Source: Pseudoips prasinana (lineage: Eukaryota; Arthropoda; Insecta; Lepidoptera; Nolidae). Taken from it: DNA of 64,000 bases. The stretch spans positions 30,756,549 through 30,820,548 of the forward strand of contig OX621234.1 in the NCBI GenBank assembly GCA_951640165.1, in the 5' to 3' direction. Shown in pieces: positions 25,101 through 40,100 of the stretch; positions within the stretch are counted from its first letter, which is position 1; each line of letters starts with the position of its first letter. The notes below the pieces were generated by a model. The model did no database searches. It was given only the letters and a program-made list of their open reading frames with translations, and was not told where the DNA came from. The position numbers were made by a program, and so were the translations under genes.

Positions 25101-28100
25101 ACGATGCATGCTTAGGCAACCTGGGTTAAAACCTGTATAATAAATAAGTTCTATTTTTCGCAGTAAAGTAGCCCAGCTAGCTGTTGCGGCCGGCGAATGG
25201 TCGCGTGCGTTCGCACTGGCTCGTGAGCACGCGGAATGCAAGCGTGAGGCGTATTTACCATACGCGCACAAAATGGCTCAGGAAAACAAATTCGTTGAAG
25301 CGCAGAAAGGTCAGTTAAATAAACTAAATATTGCCAGTATTCAGTTTATTCTTATAAAATAACCGAAGTGGTTAATTTTTATTTGTTTCAGTCAGTCCAG
25401 GCAGACAACTGTACAAAATTTTAATAAATGACAAATATAAATGCAAAATTATATATTATTTCCGAATTTTTCACAATTTAGGGTATACTTACCAGCTATT
25501 ATTTTTATAGTTTAACTTTGTCGATGGCGACCTGCAGTAATAATATGTTTTATAAACTGCGCTAGAGTCTATAAAATATATGTACCTAGACTAAATGTCA
25601 GTTGTTACCAAAAATGATGGTATAACTTTGTAGTAGCATAGTAAATGGAAAATTATTTAAAAATCTGGCTGTTAATATTTTTTCAGTAGACAGTTTCACA
25701 AATAAATGAATATTTCTTATAAAATCAGTTTTAAAACAAAAAAAAAACAATGATCATGATATTTATGTCTTTATAATAAATCTATTTAATTACAACGTCT
25801 TAACAAGGTTACGTTATGTAGAAAAATTAAGAGATGGGACACCAATTGACTTTTTTTTGATAACAAGCCGAAAGGGGTCCGAATAACTGATTTAAACCGT
25901 GAATCTTGCAAGTTCGTGGTTCGTTACGTGAGTATTTTGAACGTCATTGGGTATTGAAAGATCTACTATGACCAGAATCACCTAAGAAAAATATTCATCA
26001 ATGGATAGAATAAATTATCTCCTCCAAATAAAACAGCAAGAAAAGTAGGCCTGTAACTGGTATAGACGATTTTGACTCCGCTGCTATCCGAAATCACGTG
26101 TATACATAACACAAGTAACGAGAAGAATTAATGAAATGTGGATTGTTATCAAATAATAGCCGCGCAACGGTTATGAGTTTATGACGTAGCTGCTATATTA
26201 TATATTTAGATTGCGATTATTGATTTAATTAGTGATTATCATTTTATTAATTACTATAATAATTCTATAATCATTTTACATCTTAAAACTATTATTAATC
26301 GATATTAGACTTTCAAATGGTCACTGATAAAAATGTAAATAGGGTAGGAGATTATTGAGATGAGAACGTTACTCTGTTCGATTAAATATTGTGTGTGGAA
26401 AATATCTCGGAGTTTTAATGTGCAGAACCTACGAGTGCGTAATAGGATAAACTATCAGCAAAACGTCGATTTCCGTTACATTAATAACTGTTAGCGTTCG
26501 GCGCTCCCAACAAATTTATCCAACTTTACTAACCCTATTTACATATATCTGCCCTTGTTTATTAAATGTGTCTTAATCATGTTACAGCGTACCACATGGC
26601 AGGTGAAACATCAACAGCAATGCGTGTATTTTCTATATTGGTTGGGAATGCCGTGGCTGAGGAGCGGTTTAGTGACGCGGGATACTTGCACCACCTACTC
26701 GCCACACAGTGCCTTGAAACAGCCGCCGCCAGCACTGACAAGTGCGTGAGTCATTTTTTAGACTATACAAAACGTACAAACGTGTTAATTTTCTTTACAT
26801 GTCCTGCGTGTCCCTAATGCCTGCACGTTACAAGAACTAATGAACGCCACTGACAACGCTCAACTCGTTGCTGAATTCTGGGCTGACTTCATTTAGATTG
26901 CCATCGACACGCTAAGAAGAATTGCCTTTGGCTGTTACTGCACACCTGTATACACACCGTCTATTGCTTGACAAGCCGTTTTCAAATAATACCTTTAGTC
27001 TAACTTAATCATGGTGTCCTTACAGGGAGCGAGATACATCTCTGCGCCAGTACATGCACAACGATCGGCTAGCGCGTATGTACCATGCATACGATACCGT
27101 CCATCGATCGGTACACGAGCCGTTTTCACTCAGTCAACCCGACGCACTGCTGAGCGCCGCCAGATATGTACTGGGACTTGTTGATGAGGAGCCGCCGAAA
27201 GGAGTTTCGATGTTGTATCCTTTGTCTTTGCACGCCGCAAGCTACTGTTATTAGACTTGAATTAAAAACATATAAATTAATGCACCATAATGATGGAGAA
27301 CGGGGACATTGCCTGGATTCCTGATACTCTCACCGGTCCGTGAGTGATTGGCGAGGTTAAGCAAAAAGTGGTCTAATTTCTGAGCGTCTCCGTGCTTCGG
27401 AGGGCATGTTAACCCTTTTCCGGGCAGTGGGGATATAGTTACCACCACATTTTGAACTCTATTAGCTTATAATAAGGTCCAAAACCAATGAATTAGGAAT
27501 ATACCTACTGCCTGTTAAAGGGTTAAGATGTCGGTTCCAGTTCTAGCCATTAGCATTAGCCAAGAGCCGTTAAGCCATGTCGGAGGCCTGCTGGACGGCT
27601 TGAACAACTCTGACACCAGGGTAACCACTGCCCATACGATAATGAATAAATATATGTCGTGAAACGTGTTCGCCTCACAGTTTAAGATCTATTTATTAGT
27701 GATTCATTGATTATATAGTCAAAGTCAAAAGTACTTTATTCCGTAAAAATTTTACATTTATGTGGAATCGTCATATTTTTTTACCCTACCGTGCAGTGCA
27801 TAATGTGGCAGCTACTGAGAAACACTGCCAGAAAACTCAGTAGGAATCCTTTTTTTAAATAAAATATAGGTACTTAAGATTAATTACAATCATGTGTGTT
27901 GACTCAGTACAACTCAATCCCAAGCACTTCTATCACTTAAATAATCAGAAATTTTGTAATATGCCCTGCTACACAATTTGGCTTTAATAATTCTTTTAAA
28001 CTTATTCGTAGACAATTCTCTAATATCATTGGGAAGTTTGTTATAGAATCTTATACATTGCCCCATAAAAGAGTAACTTATTTGGTGGAGACGGGTAGTA

Positions 28101-31100
28101 CGCAATATGAGATTATTCTTATAGCTAGTATTTACATTATGTGTATCGCTCCTTTTACAGAAGCAATCGATATTTTTATGCTCATATAGTAAGTTTTCAT
28201 GTATATACTGAGATGGTACAGTTAGAATGTTGACCTCTTTGAACTTTTCTCTTAGAGACATTCTCGGGCCAAGATTATAGATAGCTCTTACAGCTCTTTT
28301 TTGCAATATAAATATGGTGTTAATGTCAGCAGAGCTACCCCAGAGAAGAATTCCATAGTACATTACACTATGAAAATAACTGAAATAAACCATTCTAGCT
28401 GTGTCAACATCAGTCAGCCGTCTAATAGTTTTCACTGCATATGCTGCAGAACTTATCTATACTTATCTGAGCATACTATACTTATCTGAGCAATACTTTT
28501 ACATGTTAATATTGTTCTATAGAAATAATTGTGCGTCTTCTAAGTTTATTTAAATATAAAGAATGACATAACTGTGTTACCCGATCCTTAACCTATTTGC
28601 AGCTGTTTATACCTCTGTTTAGCGAAACAAGCGAAGGCTTTGGATGCATCCAGTTTGGCTCGACAAATGCTTGATAAAATTCTCGGCCTGCAAATACCAC
28701 AAAAATTTCAGGTAAGTTTTAAGATATATAATGTTACCAACAAAACCGCTTGTATAGTAATTTCAAGCTGAATAGATTATTGTATAAGTAGCTAAAAACT
28801 ATCACAAATAGTTGAAAGGTTGGGAAGATAATATGGTACTAGAGACAGACTCAACCATAATCATATCGGGAACTCTCTTCTTATTGAACCATTGCTTGTA
28901 AAAATCATAAGCTGTGCTAAAATGTTACATAATAAAATATATATACTTGATAAAATATTTCTCACAATAGCTCTTCGGACAGATGTTGCAATTATCAAAT
29001 ATTGGAGAACAATTATAATACAAAAAATATTAAAATATTTCGTATAGGCTGATAAACTTTTTAGACATAAGTGTTTAATTATATTAAATATTAAACATTT
29101 TTGGTGATAAATTGGGCACTTAACGTCCTTTTCTCCCAAAATGACGTCAGTATTCTGTGGTTCCATTACAAGGGCCGTCATATGTAGACGTCGTATGTCA
29201 GTATACCGTGTTCTTTATCCAAAACGATTTTCAAATGCTCATAAATTCCTTAGTTTAAAGACTATTTATAATAAAATACAATAAAATAGTCCTAATATTT
29301 AGATAAATCCTGTGCTTTTTAGAGTTCCGTGCTCAAAGGGTAAAACGGGACCCTATTACTAAAACTTCGCTGTCTGTCTGTCCGTCTGTCACCAGGCTGT
29401 ATCTCATGAACCGTGATATTTCTGTTAGTCAGTTGAAATGTTCACAGATGATGTATTTCTGTTGCCGCTATAACAACAGATACTAAAACACAAAATAAAA
29501 TAAATATTTAAGGGGGCTCCCTTACAACAAACGTGATTTTTTTGCTCGTTCTTATTGATAATGGTACGGAACCCTTCATGCGCGAGATGGACTTGGATTT
29601 TGCCGGTTTTTTTAGTAGTACAGTGTTTGTTGTGCTTTGCCTTGTGGAATCGGGTTTACTAAGCCCCACTCGAGAGCATACGAGTCGAAGGCGCACTGTA
29701 AACTGTCTGACGAATAATCAAAAGATTTTACTTCTAGATTCTGGTCGGAAGCACATGCACACATAGACTATTAGAAAAAAACCGGCCAAGTGCGAGTCGG
29801 ACTCACACATGAAGGGTTCCATAGCAGCAAGTATTTCAGTTGATTAAATGAATGCAAATTGCGGTTTATGACGATAAAAAAAAACTACTTGCTAGATCTC
29901 GTTCAAACCAATTTTTGTTGTTACTTTACATGGTAATATACATCATATATTTTTTTTAGTTTTATCATTCTCTTATTTTAGATGTTAGAGGGGGGGGGGG
30001 ACACCCATTGTACCACTTTGGAAGTGTCTCTCGCGCAAACTATTCAGTTTAGAAAAAAAATATATTAGGAACCTCAGTATCATTTTTGAAGACCTTTCCA
30101 TAGTCACCCCACATGTATGGGGACGATGAAAAAAAAAAATTGAGTTTCAAAATAATTGTTCTTTTTCCATTTTTGTGTAAAAATCTTATTGCGGTTCACA
30201 GAATACATCTACTTACCAAGTTTCAGTAGTACAGCTCTTATAGTTTCGGAAAAAAGTGGCTGTGACATACGGACGGACAGACAGACAGACATGACGAATC
30301 TATAAGGGTTCCGTTTTTTGCCATTTGGCCACGGAACCCTAAAAATGCCTTGTTTCGTTCATAGGAAAGCGTTGAACTGTTGATATTGAAGACCCGAGCT
30401 AGCAGTGGCAGCGGCGAGGCTCGCGACGATGACGTGGCGCCCCTGTGCTGGCGATGCCGCCGCCACTTGCCCCCGCTGTGTGCCACGCGCTGCATGTACT
30501 GCCGGCATGCGCTTGCGCACTCGCTCGCTACACATGGTAAGGAGAATTAAGATACAAAGACATAGCACGCAGAGTCCCATAGCTTCAATGGAAGAAAAAT
30601 TTAAAAGCCACTGGTCCTCTCAGTAATCTAAATTATTTTTAAAAGTATTATAACCTATTTCGAAAGGCTTCATGTGGATATGTTACTTATAATATACAGA
30701 ACAAGAAGTTTTAAACGCACTAAAAGCACTAGACACTGAAAAAGGTCCAGGCCCAGATGGTTTTTCACCAATTTTGTTTAAAACTGTGCTAATTCCTTAC
30801 ATATTCCTCTCGCAACCCTGTACCGGACATCTTCATCTTTCCCTCCGAATGGACGATCGCTCATATAACACCTATACAAAAGTCTGGTCAAACCGATGTT
30901 GTGTCTAACTATAGACCAATTTCCAATCTGTCGGTGGCTGGGAAAGTTTTTGAAAATTAATACACAAACAAATGCTTTCTCATGTCAGACATAAGATTAA
31001 TGTAAACCAGCGTGGCTTCCTCTCCAAAAAATCTACTACAACAAAGGATAATGCTCAAAAAAAACCCAGGCCCCGGCGCAAACGGTACATATCTCAAATT

Positions 31101-34100
31101 CTTAGTATAAAATAGTACTTTCATACTAAAAAAAAATATAGCCAAAAATTCGTTTTTAAACGTAATATTTTGCTAATCCTTTTTTCGTAAAAGTAATTTT
31201 TAAATAGAATTATTTAATGGAAATATGTATATACATATATTTTAACATACTACGCTAACCATTATAATATTCTCAGTGGTTGTTGCAAGGCGGAGACGCA
31301 CTGTAAAGAAAGAAATAATTAAAAAAAAATCACATTTTTGAAGCTCCTTACATAAAACAACTAGCAATTTATGACATTTAAAAAAAGATTTTGGTAATGC
31401 CCCCTACTGAATATTATGTCACATATAAATACTTAAAATCTGAGATACATTTTATTTGCGCCGGGCCTGGGTTTTTTCCCCATACATTGTGAGCATTGTT
31501 CTTTACTGGAGTACGTTAATGATATTTCCTCAGCTTTAGATAATAACAAAGAAATTCATGCTGTTTACACCGATTTTAGGCGAGCATTTAATTTAGTAAA
31601 CCATTCTTAACTGTTGGATAAGCTTTCCGATATAGGCATACACGGGTCACTACTGAGATGGTGTGCATCATACCTATTGAATCGCTCCCAACTGGTGTCT
31701 CCTTGTGGGCATTATTCTTTTGTTTTCAGCTCCTGCAGGAGTTTCTCAAGGACCTCATCTAGGTCCCTTATTCTTTTTGGTTTTTATTAATGACCTTTGT
31801 GACGTCATCGAAAGTAGTTTTAAAATGTATGCTAATGATTTGAAAATTTACCGCTATGAGCGATTATGATATACAATGTTTACAAAATGACATATATAGA
31901 ATAGAAAAATGGTGTACTGACAATTTCATGATTTCAAATCACGACAAATGTTTCCATATAAAATTTTCTCGTTATAAAAATCTTTCTCCTACTCATTACA
32001 AAATAAGAAACAGAAACATAAAAGAACTAACAACTATTCGTAATCTGGGCGTTTATTAGACACTGCTTTCAGTTTTAGGCACCATATAGACGAAATTATT
32101 ATAAAGCGTCACAATTATCAGGGTTTTAAAATCGTCAAATCGTTTAACAATAATTATATATAACTCCATTGTACGAAATAGCCTTGAATACTGTTGTACC
32201 ATCTGAATCCCAGATTATCAAGGCCACTTACGCCCGAAATTAATAAACGATCCGCAATCTGTCAGTCAGTCCTATCTCTAGATTAGCTCTATCGCTATCT
32301 TGATCTTTACCTGCGTGCCAATAACAAAACATATCAATCCATCCATTTTTTGCCCAGAGATCGGGGTGTGATCCGTTCCCTCTGCAGCGTTCCGTTTTAT
32401 GCAGAAATCGGTAACTCAGGACACAATTATACCATTTAATTTAAGATGAAAATTTTTAAATATATTAAAGATAAGTAGCTAGCTATAAATAAGTCAATAC
32501 TGACTTATTTATAGCTAGGTTAAAATGTTTTACTAGACGACTAGGGTATATAATAATAAAATGAAACTTAATTGGTCAAACATTATGTTTTGGTGGAACG
32601 GAACGTATCAAAATTTGACAAGCAAAACGCACGCCGGCGCCGTAGTCGCCGATCGGATCAAGAACAAAAAAGGAGTAAGTTGGTTATTTGTTTTTGTTGC
32701 AAAGCATTTATAACTAATATACAAATAATTACTTATTAATAAATATAATACCTATAATGGATTCTGATATGATAAGCAATAATTTTATTATTGATTTCTG
32801 TGTTTGTTTTACAAATAATTTAAACAGTGACGTGAAGTTGTTGCCGCCTATTTTGTAAACTAAAAAAATATTCTTATTATTTATTATTTATATGAAAAGC
32901 TACTTTGGAATATAATGAACTATTTCACCAATTTTATCTTTAAAACCAATTGTCAATCCACCGAATTTCTAGGATTGCAACTTTAGATTGTTTTGGCTAT
33001 CTAAGCTTATGTCAAAATTAATGGATTGGTTATTGGCACGTGCAACCTGTCATTTTAGTACAGAGGCCTATCTTTTTCTATGATCCGTCCTCCCAAAGAT
33101 CGCTCGTTCGGAAAGATTGCGTTTTCAATCTGTGGATGCTTTATTGGCACGGTTTAATAGACAAATGGATCGAAATTGCTATCGTAAATAGCATAAAATG
33201 GATTAGGATCGTTTATTAATTTCGGGCGTTAGATCGTATTGAGCGTGTTCAAAAGAAATTTTTATACCATCTTTCATACACCGACAACAAATGACGTTCC
33301 CTTACATGTTATCAGAATAGGTTGTCGCACTACAAAGTCGCATCTTTAAACTCACGACGAAAAGCTTGTGATGTAATAATGACGTATAAAGCAATTCATG
33401 GGCTCATTGAGAGTCCATGTACACTCGAACGTATAAATTGAAATGTTCGTCGCGCAGGTAGTCGTTTGTGCAATTATAAAACCTTTAGCTTACCACGCTG
33501 TAGGACTAATATCGGCATCTATTCACCTATCTACCAAATGTCAAAAGGTTGCAATGCAATCCAAAATGATATTGATATTTTCAATTGTTCTTTTGCCTCA
33601 CTTAAGCATAAACTAAAAATATTGTTGTAGTATTTTTGCGGAACTAACTGTAGGTAATAGTTTTGTTTAAACTTGGAGTAAGTAAGTACCCATTAAGATA
33701 AGTTAAAGTTTTGTCTAATTTAGCAAGCTGTGTCTACATCAGAGTAGGGTATAGACTTTATTTTTTTTAAATAGATGTTGTCGTATCCAATGTAGTCTAT
33801 ATCCAGTTTTATAGACCAATAAACAGAAAACAAGTTACCAAATTGTCTGATTCCTGTAAGAAACTCGTATATTATATCAAATACTTTTTCGTATGCCGCC
33901 AAACGTATAGGTGGTTCAAAGCTCGGGTCGGACCGAAGTAATATTGGGATTTTTCTGTTAACCTAGGACAAATCATGAGCACGATTATTTATTCTCTATT
34001 CTGTGTGTGTTTTGGGATCAGATTGTTCTGTTGTCCCAAGTTATTATTTGTTCTTTCTAATTAATCCTTGTTATTAGTAAGTAATCGTGACAAAAGTGAT

Positions 34101-37100
34101 ATTGCAATGTTTTAAAGGTGTTTTGGCATTCGATATATGTATGCATAATGTACAAATCATGTTATTTCATTTATTCTTCGTATGTACACTAGCACTCTTA
34201 TTTAAAATAATTCCGTGATCCGCCGCTTAACCATGTCTCAGCTAAACCCTGCTCAACCACTTAAACCCCGCTCAACTATTTCTTTATTTAAAAATCCTAC
34301 TTAAAGGTTTCTCAGCTAAGTAACGTCATTTTATTTTACACTGTCAACATTTCTGGGACTGGTATAGAGCTTGACCAAAATTAATCGACTAAATCGGATT
34401 ATGTATCAAAACTTTATGATTTTTGCTCTATGGTAGACATGGAATGATAGCTTTATGATCGTAACAGTGCATTTTCAAGGACTATTGATTTTCTTCGGTG
34501 GATTTTGAAGTTCGTGATAAGATTCCAACTGGAATTCAGTATTTATTGAAAAATTAAAACGGTTAGTAACTTCAATAAAACCTCCATTCACAAACAAACG
34601 TCAAACAAAACGTCAGTTGATGGAAATAAAATCCGCCATATTTGAGCAAGGTATAAACCGAAAAACAATAATTTCTATCGGACAATGTCAAGAGTGGAAA
34701 AACGTCCATCTTGGTGAAAAATTTCGACAAAAATTTAAAATAACGGCTGATTGTGCGTCATCATGAAGAATTTAACTTTCGATTTGCGGCAAGAAGTCTA
34801 AAATCTATTCTCGCCACAGTGTGTTATTGGTGAACACGTGTGTCGGGGGATTTTTTGGGTTTTTGGTGGTTTTTTGTCATTTGTGTTTATTTTTTATATT
34901 TATTACGTCATTGTTAGTGAATACCTATACGTGTGGTACGTACATTTTATTGTAATTCGCATTCGTTGATATCCGTTCCTACCTTTCCATCACGTAGTGA
35001 TGGATGCGGATAAACCACCTGATCCGGGTGATCCCCCGGATCGCCCTTCTACTCCTCAATCCAATCCTTTCCCTAATAACGTACCTATTCTCTCCCCCAA
35101 CCCCCTATCCCAGCTCGCTAATGTTGCTTGCGCTCTGGAATCCCTTCCAATGGCAGCGACTTCGGCTCCCCTCAACGTCCCGTCCAGTGTCCCCACTAAA
35201 TTTACTAAAAACAACATAAGTCGAAATAAATATTCTATTTCAGATAAAGGCCCTTTTCTTGTGCATGTTTCTCACATTGTACCTCAACCCAACTCAGGTA
35301 CTACCCTCCATCCTATTTCCTTCGGCTTGTTTCTTTTAAACAACTGTATCAAGAATGTAGTGCCAGACGGTGTTAAGAAGGTAGGTAGAAACCGGGTTTC
35401 TGTGGAGTTTGCTTCTGCGGAAGATGCAAACACCTTTCTATCTAATACAATTCTCGTCACCCATAAATTTGTTGCAGTCCTTCCATCATATAATATCACT
35501 CGCATGGGTGTAGTTTCTGGTGTCCCGGCAGATATGTCAGAGGATGTTGCTAGGGCATACCTCAAGGTTCCTTCAGGATGTGGACAAATTCTTAAAGTTA
35601 GGCGCCTGAATAGAAAAGTTGTGAAAGAGGGTTTTCCAGAATGGAAGCCCACAGAAACCTGTGTCATTACTTTTGACGGTCAGACCCTCCCTAAAAGAGT
35701 CTTTTGTTGCTATACATCTCTCCAAGTACAGCAATATATTTTCCCAACCATACAATGTCGGAAATGCTGTAGGTTTGGGCACATTGAATCTTTGTGTAGA
35801 TCCAAACCACGCTGTCGTAAATGTGGCCATGAGCACTCAGCTGAAACCTGCAACATTTCTCAAGAAGATGCCTTCTGTATATCGTGCGAGGGTAATCATT
35901 TTGCTGATAGCAAGGATTGCCCGGAGTTCAATAGACAGACGAAAATAAAGTCCACCATGGCTGAAAAGTCCATCTCCTATGTTGAGGCTAGTAAAGTTAT
36001 ACCATCAGTTTCTCGAAACTATGCTAACGCTGTGAAGTCCTCTCCTTCTCCGCAGCGGTCTGTGTCACACCGTAAAACATATCTCTTAAAGCCAAAGACC
36101 CATGCCCCCCTTTCTCCCTCTTATGATAAGTTCGCCCATAATCTGTTAACCTCTACTCCCCCACCTTCACAGCCTAATGGCTGCGCTTTCAATAATAGCA
36201 GTTCTCAATTAGACTCCTCTTCTGATTCTTTTCTAATTAATTTAATTATTCAGATTCTTTCTTCCATCTCATCACCGTCCCACGTTGCAAATTCACTTAT
36301 TCCTATTCTATTACAATTCAAAAATGGCTCCGATACTGGTATTTGTCCAGTGGAACGTGAGGAGTGTCTTTCACAAAAAGCATGACCTCATTTTCCTTCT
36401 AAACAAGTACAAGCCCTTAGCTTGTTCCTTAGCAGAGACTTGGTTAACGCCTAGCCTCAGCTTTCGTTTGCCCCATTTCAACACTCTCAGATGTGACAGA
36501 TCCGATGGCTATGGAGGGTCGGCTCTGTTTATTAATAACCGTGTTCCGTTTATGTCCCTCCCAATCCCACCTTCAGCCGTGGATCAGGATATAAGTATTA
36601 CTGCGGGTTGTGTTGAGGGAATCAATGTATTTTCAATCTACATTGCTCACCCTCATAGGAATTTTTTAAATAAATTAAAAATCCTGTTTCAAAGTGTTAG
36701 TGGTCCAATTCTTGTAATGGGTGACTTTAATTGTCACCATTTTAGATGGGGCTCTGAGCGCTGCGATTTCTTTGGGGAGGGCTTAGTTGAGATTCTAGAC
36801 AGCTTGAACCTCTGTGTTTTAAACAATGGTTGCTCAACTCGCAGACCTCTTCCTGGCCAACACAAAAGCTGTGTGGACCTCACCTTTTCCTCCATTGATA
36901 TTGCAGCTTCTGTTCATTGGCAATGCACTAACCTAACGCATGGCAGTGATCACTATCCTATTGTTATTACTATGGCTGAAAAAACCTACTTAGAGAAAGT
37001 TTCCCCTCCCCTTCTGAAGTATAACTTATCTAAACCAGATTGGAGTAAGTTTTCTTCCCTATTGGATGATAAAATTGACTCTCTTCCAAACTTAAACTCT

Positions 37101-40100
37101 CAAGTTTTGAGTAATATTGATCACTGCCATGTTAATAATTGTTATGACCTATTGGTCTCTGCCATTTCTGCAAGTGCTGATTCATGCTTCCCAATTAAAA
37201 ATTGTGCCCGTAATAAAATCCCATCTCCTCCATGGTGGGATCATGAGTGCACTGCTATTATTAGAGAGAGGAAGGTTATTGAGTTGACCTACAATTCAGA
37301 GATGAACAGTGATAATCTGACGTTGTATAAACATGCCCTAGCTAAATCAAAAAGATTACTTCGTAGGAAGAAACGGGCAGGTTGGGTTAAGTTTTGTTCC
37401 ACACTGTCGCCTGCTACTCCTGCTTCTGTTGTATGGCGATATATTAATAGGTTTAGGTGTGGTTGTGCTCCATCGTCTTCCTCTCTTATCACTAGAGAAG
37501 TTGCAGAACAATTTTTCTGTAAAATTGCCCCCCCTTATGTCCCAACTGAAGCAGAAGACTCCAACTTGCCTGTATACAATTTGTCTGCTGATCCGCTAGT
37601 CATGTCATTCTCTATGAATGAATTTACAGATATTTTGAGACAGGTCCGTGACTCGGCTCCAGGCTTAGATGGCTTACCTTATTCTTTTATTGTTAATTCT
37701 TCTAAAAAATCCAAGCAATACCTTTTAAATATAATTAATTTTTGTTTTAATTATGGCTGGGTTCCGAATCAATGGAAGACTCAAATAATCATTCCGTTAG
37801 TTAAGCCTGGGAAACATGCAGATGATCCAAATGGCCTCCGCCCAATAGCTTTATCTTCAGTGATGGCAAAGCTATTGGAGCATCTAATAAAGAGTCGGCT
37901 AGAATGGTTTGTGGAATCCAGTAATCTTCTACCAAGCTCCCAATTTGGGTTTAGAAAAGGTCTGGGTACTTACGATAGTGTTGGGGTTTTGGTGACAGAC
38001 ATTCGTTTAGCGTTTTCAAGAAACGAATCTTTGGTTGCTGCTTTCTTAGATATATCCTCAGCTTATGATAGCGTTCATCTTCCCACTCTCAAGCAAAAGT
38101 TGCTAGAGCTGAGAGTTCCGGTTAAGATGGTTCAGTGCATTTGCAGTTTACTTTCACCTCGTTCCCTGGTATTGAGAGTCCATGGAGAGGATTTTGATGC
38201 TAGACAGACGTGGAGGGGATTACCGCAAGGTTCCGTTCTGAGTCCTCTGTTATACAACCTTTATATGGCTGATGTGGGGTCATGTCTAAATTCAAACTGT
38301 CGTATTTTACAATATGCTGATGACATGGCTCTATATGTGATTAACCAATCTATCGAGAATGCTGCCTCATCCATTTGTATCTCCCTGGATTCTCTAAATC
38401 AGTGGCTATTACGACACGGCCTAAGTTTGTCTGCTACCAAAAGCTCAGCTGTTATATTTTCCCGCAAAAATAATATCCCTCAAGTTTCAGTCAATATCAA
38501 CGGAGACAATATCCCAATTGTTCCCAAAGTCAAATTTTTAGGTGTCTTTTTGGACTCCAAATTAACTGGTTTTCATCATATAAATTATCTAGTCCAAAGA
38601 TGCGAGAGAGCTGTTCCTATATTAAAAGCTCTTGCAGGGGTTTGGTGGGGTGCTCACCCATATACTATGAAGCTAGTGTATAATGCTTTAATACGTAGTA
38701 TAATGGATTACGGTTGCTTCCTTATGGTTCCTTGTAATAAAGGGGCATTGTCTAGGTTAGATAAGGTCCAGTCCATGTGCCTTCGCATCATATCTGGTTG
38801 CATGAAGTCTTCTCCCATCAATGCATTACAGGTCGAGTGTGCTGATCCCCCTTTGGCTCTAAGGAGACAGTTTTTAGCGGCACGTTTTATATCTAAAATT
38901 ATTACTCAGTCATCCCATCCTTTGATTAATATGTTATCTGAGTTAAGCTTTCAGTGTAGACAGGCAAGATTCTGGCGTAATAAAGCTATCCCATTGATTC
39001 TTGTTCCATTTCAAGAGTACCAAAATTTAGTGTTCCCCATAATTTCATTTCCCAGACTACCGCTCTTTAGTTTCGATTTTAAAGTTTTATGTTTTAAACC
39101 GGAAATATATTTTGATATTGGAATTTCCAAAACTTCTTCTGCTGCGAATGTTATGTTCAATCAGTTAATTGAGGAAAGGTGGAATGGTTATGAAAGATTT
39201 TTCACTGATGCCTCAAAATTATCAGACGCTAAGCCTGTAGGAGTTGCAGTGTATTACCAAACCTCTAAAATAATTTTAAAATATAGGTGTCCCAAGGAGT
39301 CTTCTGTTTTCACTGGGGAATGCGTGGCTATATTGGAAGCTTGTCGCTTTATAGAGTGTCACAATATAAATAAAGCTGTTATTTTCTCTGATTCCTTAAG
39401 CTCTCTGAAAACCTTAGAGCAAAACTCCCACCGATCAAAACTGCATAGCCCCATTATCTTAGAAATTAAAAAATCTCTCTTGGCTTGCTCTGCAAAGGAA
39501 AAAATTGTTCAACTTGTATGGATCCCCAGCCACTGTGGTATTAAGGGGAATGAACATGCTGATCTATTGGCCAAGGATGCTGTGACATCCCAAATTATAG
39601 ATGATAGATTCTATTGTTTTTATGGTTATGACCTGCAGAATCTTCCCAAAGGAATCTTAAAACAAGCATGGCAAAATTATTGGGATATTTCTAGCAAGAG
39701 CAAAGGTGGCTTTTATTATGAAGTTCAACCGGACATTGTGTTAACGCCTTGGTTTCATAAATATAAAAAGACCTCCAGATGCGTGATCTCAACTGTTTGT
39801 AGACTGCGCTTAGGTTTCTGTTGTTCACCTGTTTTTCTACACAAAATACGGATTCGGGATTCATCCCTTTGTGAGTGTGGGCTGGACGAGGGTTCACTGG
39901 ACCACATTTTCTTTGAATGCACCAATAATAACTCTGCCTATAATTTATATGAACTCCTTCCAAATTTAAAGATTCCCATTCCCATCAACTTTTCCTCGTT
40001 GCTTACATTCCCTTCCCCAGAACTCTACGAAGTATTAATGTGCTTTATAAGATGCAATGGCATCAAATTGTGATTGTTACGTCTGAATGTTTTGTTTTAG

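Larger units (their letters stand above)
30690..33630 (+). pseudogene. Decayed CR1/Jockey-type RT element in intron 20, split twice
   Basis: Collinear RT fragments: GPGPDGFSP and [16 protein letters not shown] (30.7-30.96 kb), [13 protein letters not shown] (to 31.05), [20 protein letters not shown] and the [11 protein letters not shown] region (31.5-31.86), [16 protein letters not shown] (31.9), then [18 protein letters not shown] and C-terminal pieces (33.23-33.63). Many stops and frameshifts. Two DNA elements listed separately interrupt it. The YADD motif reads YAND. Confidence 0.8.
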
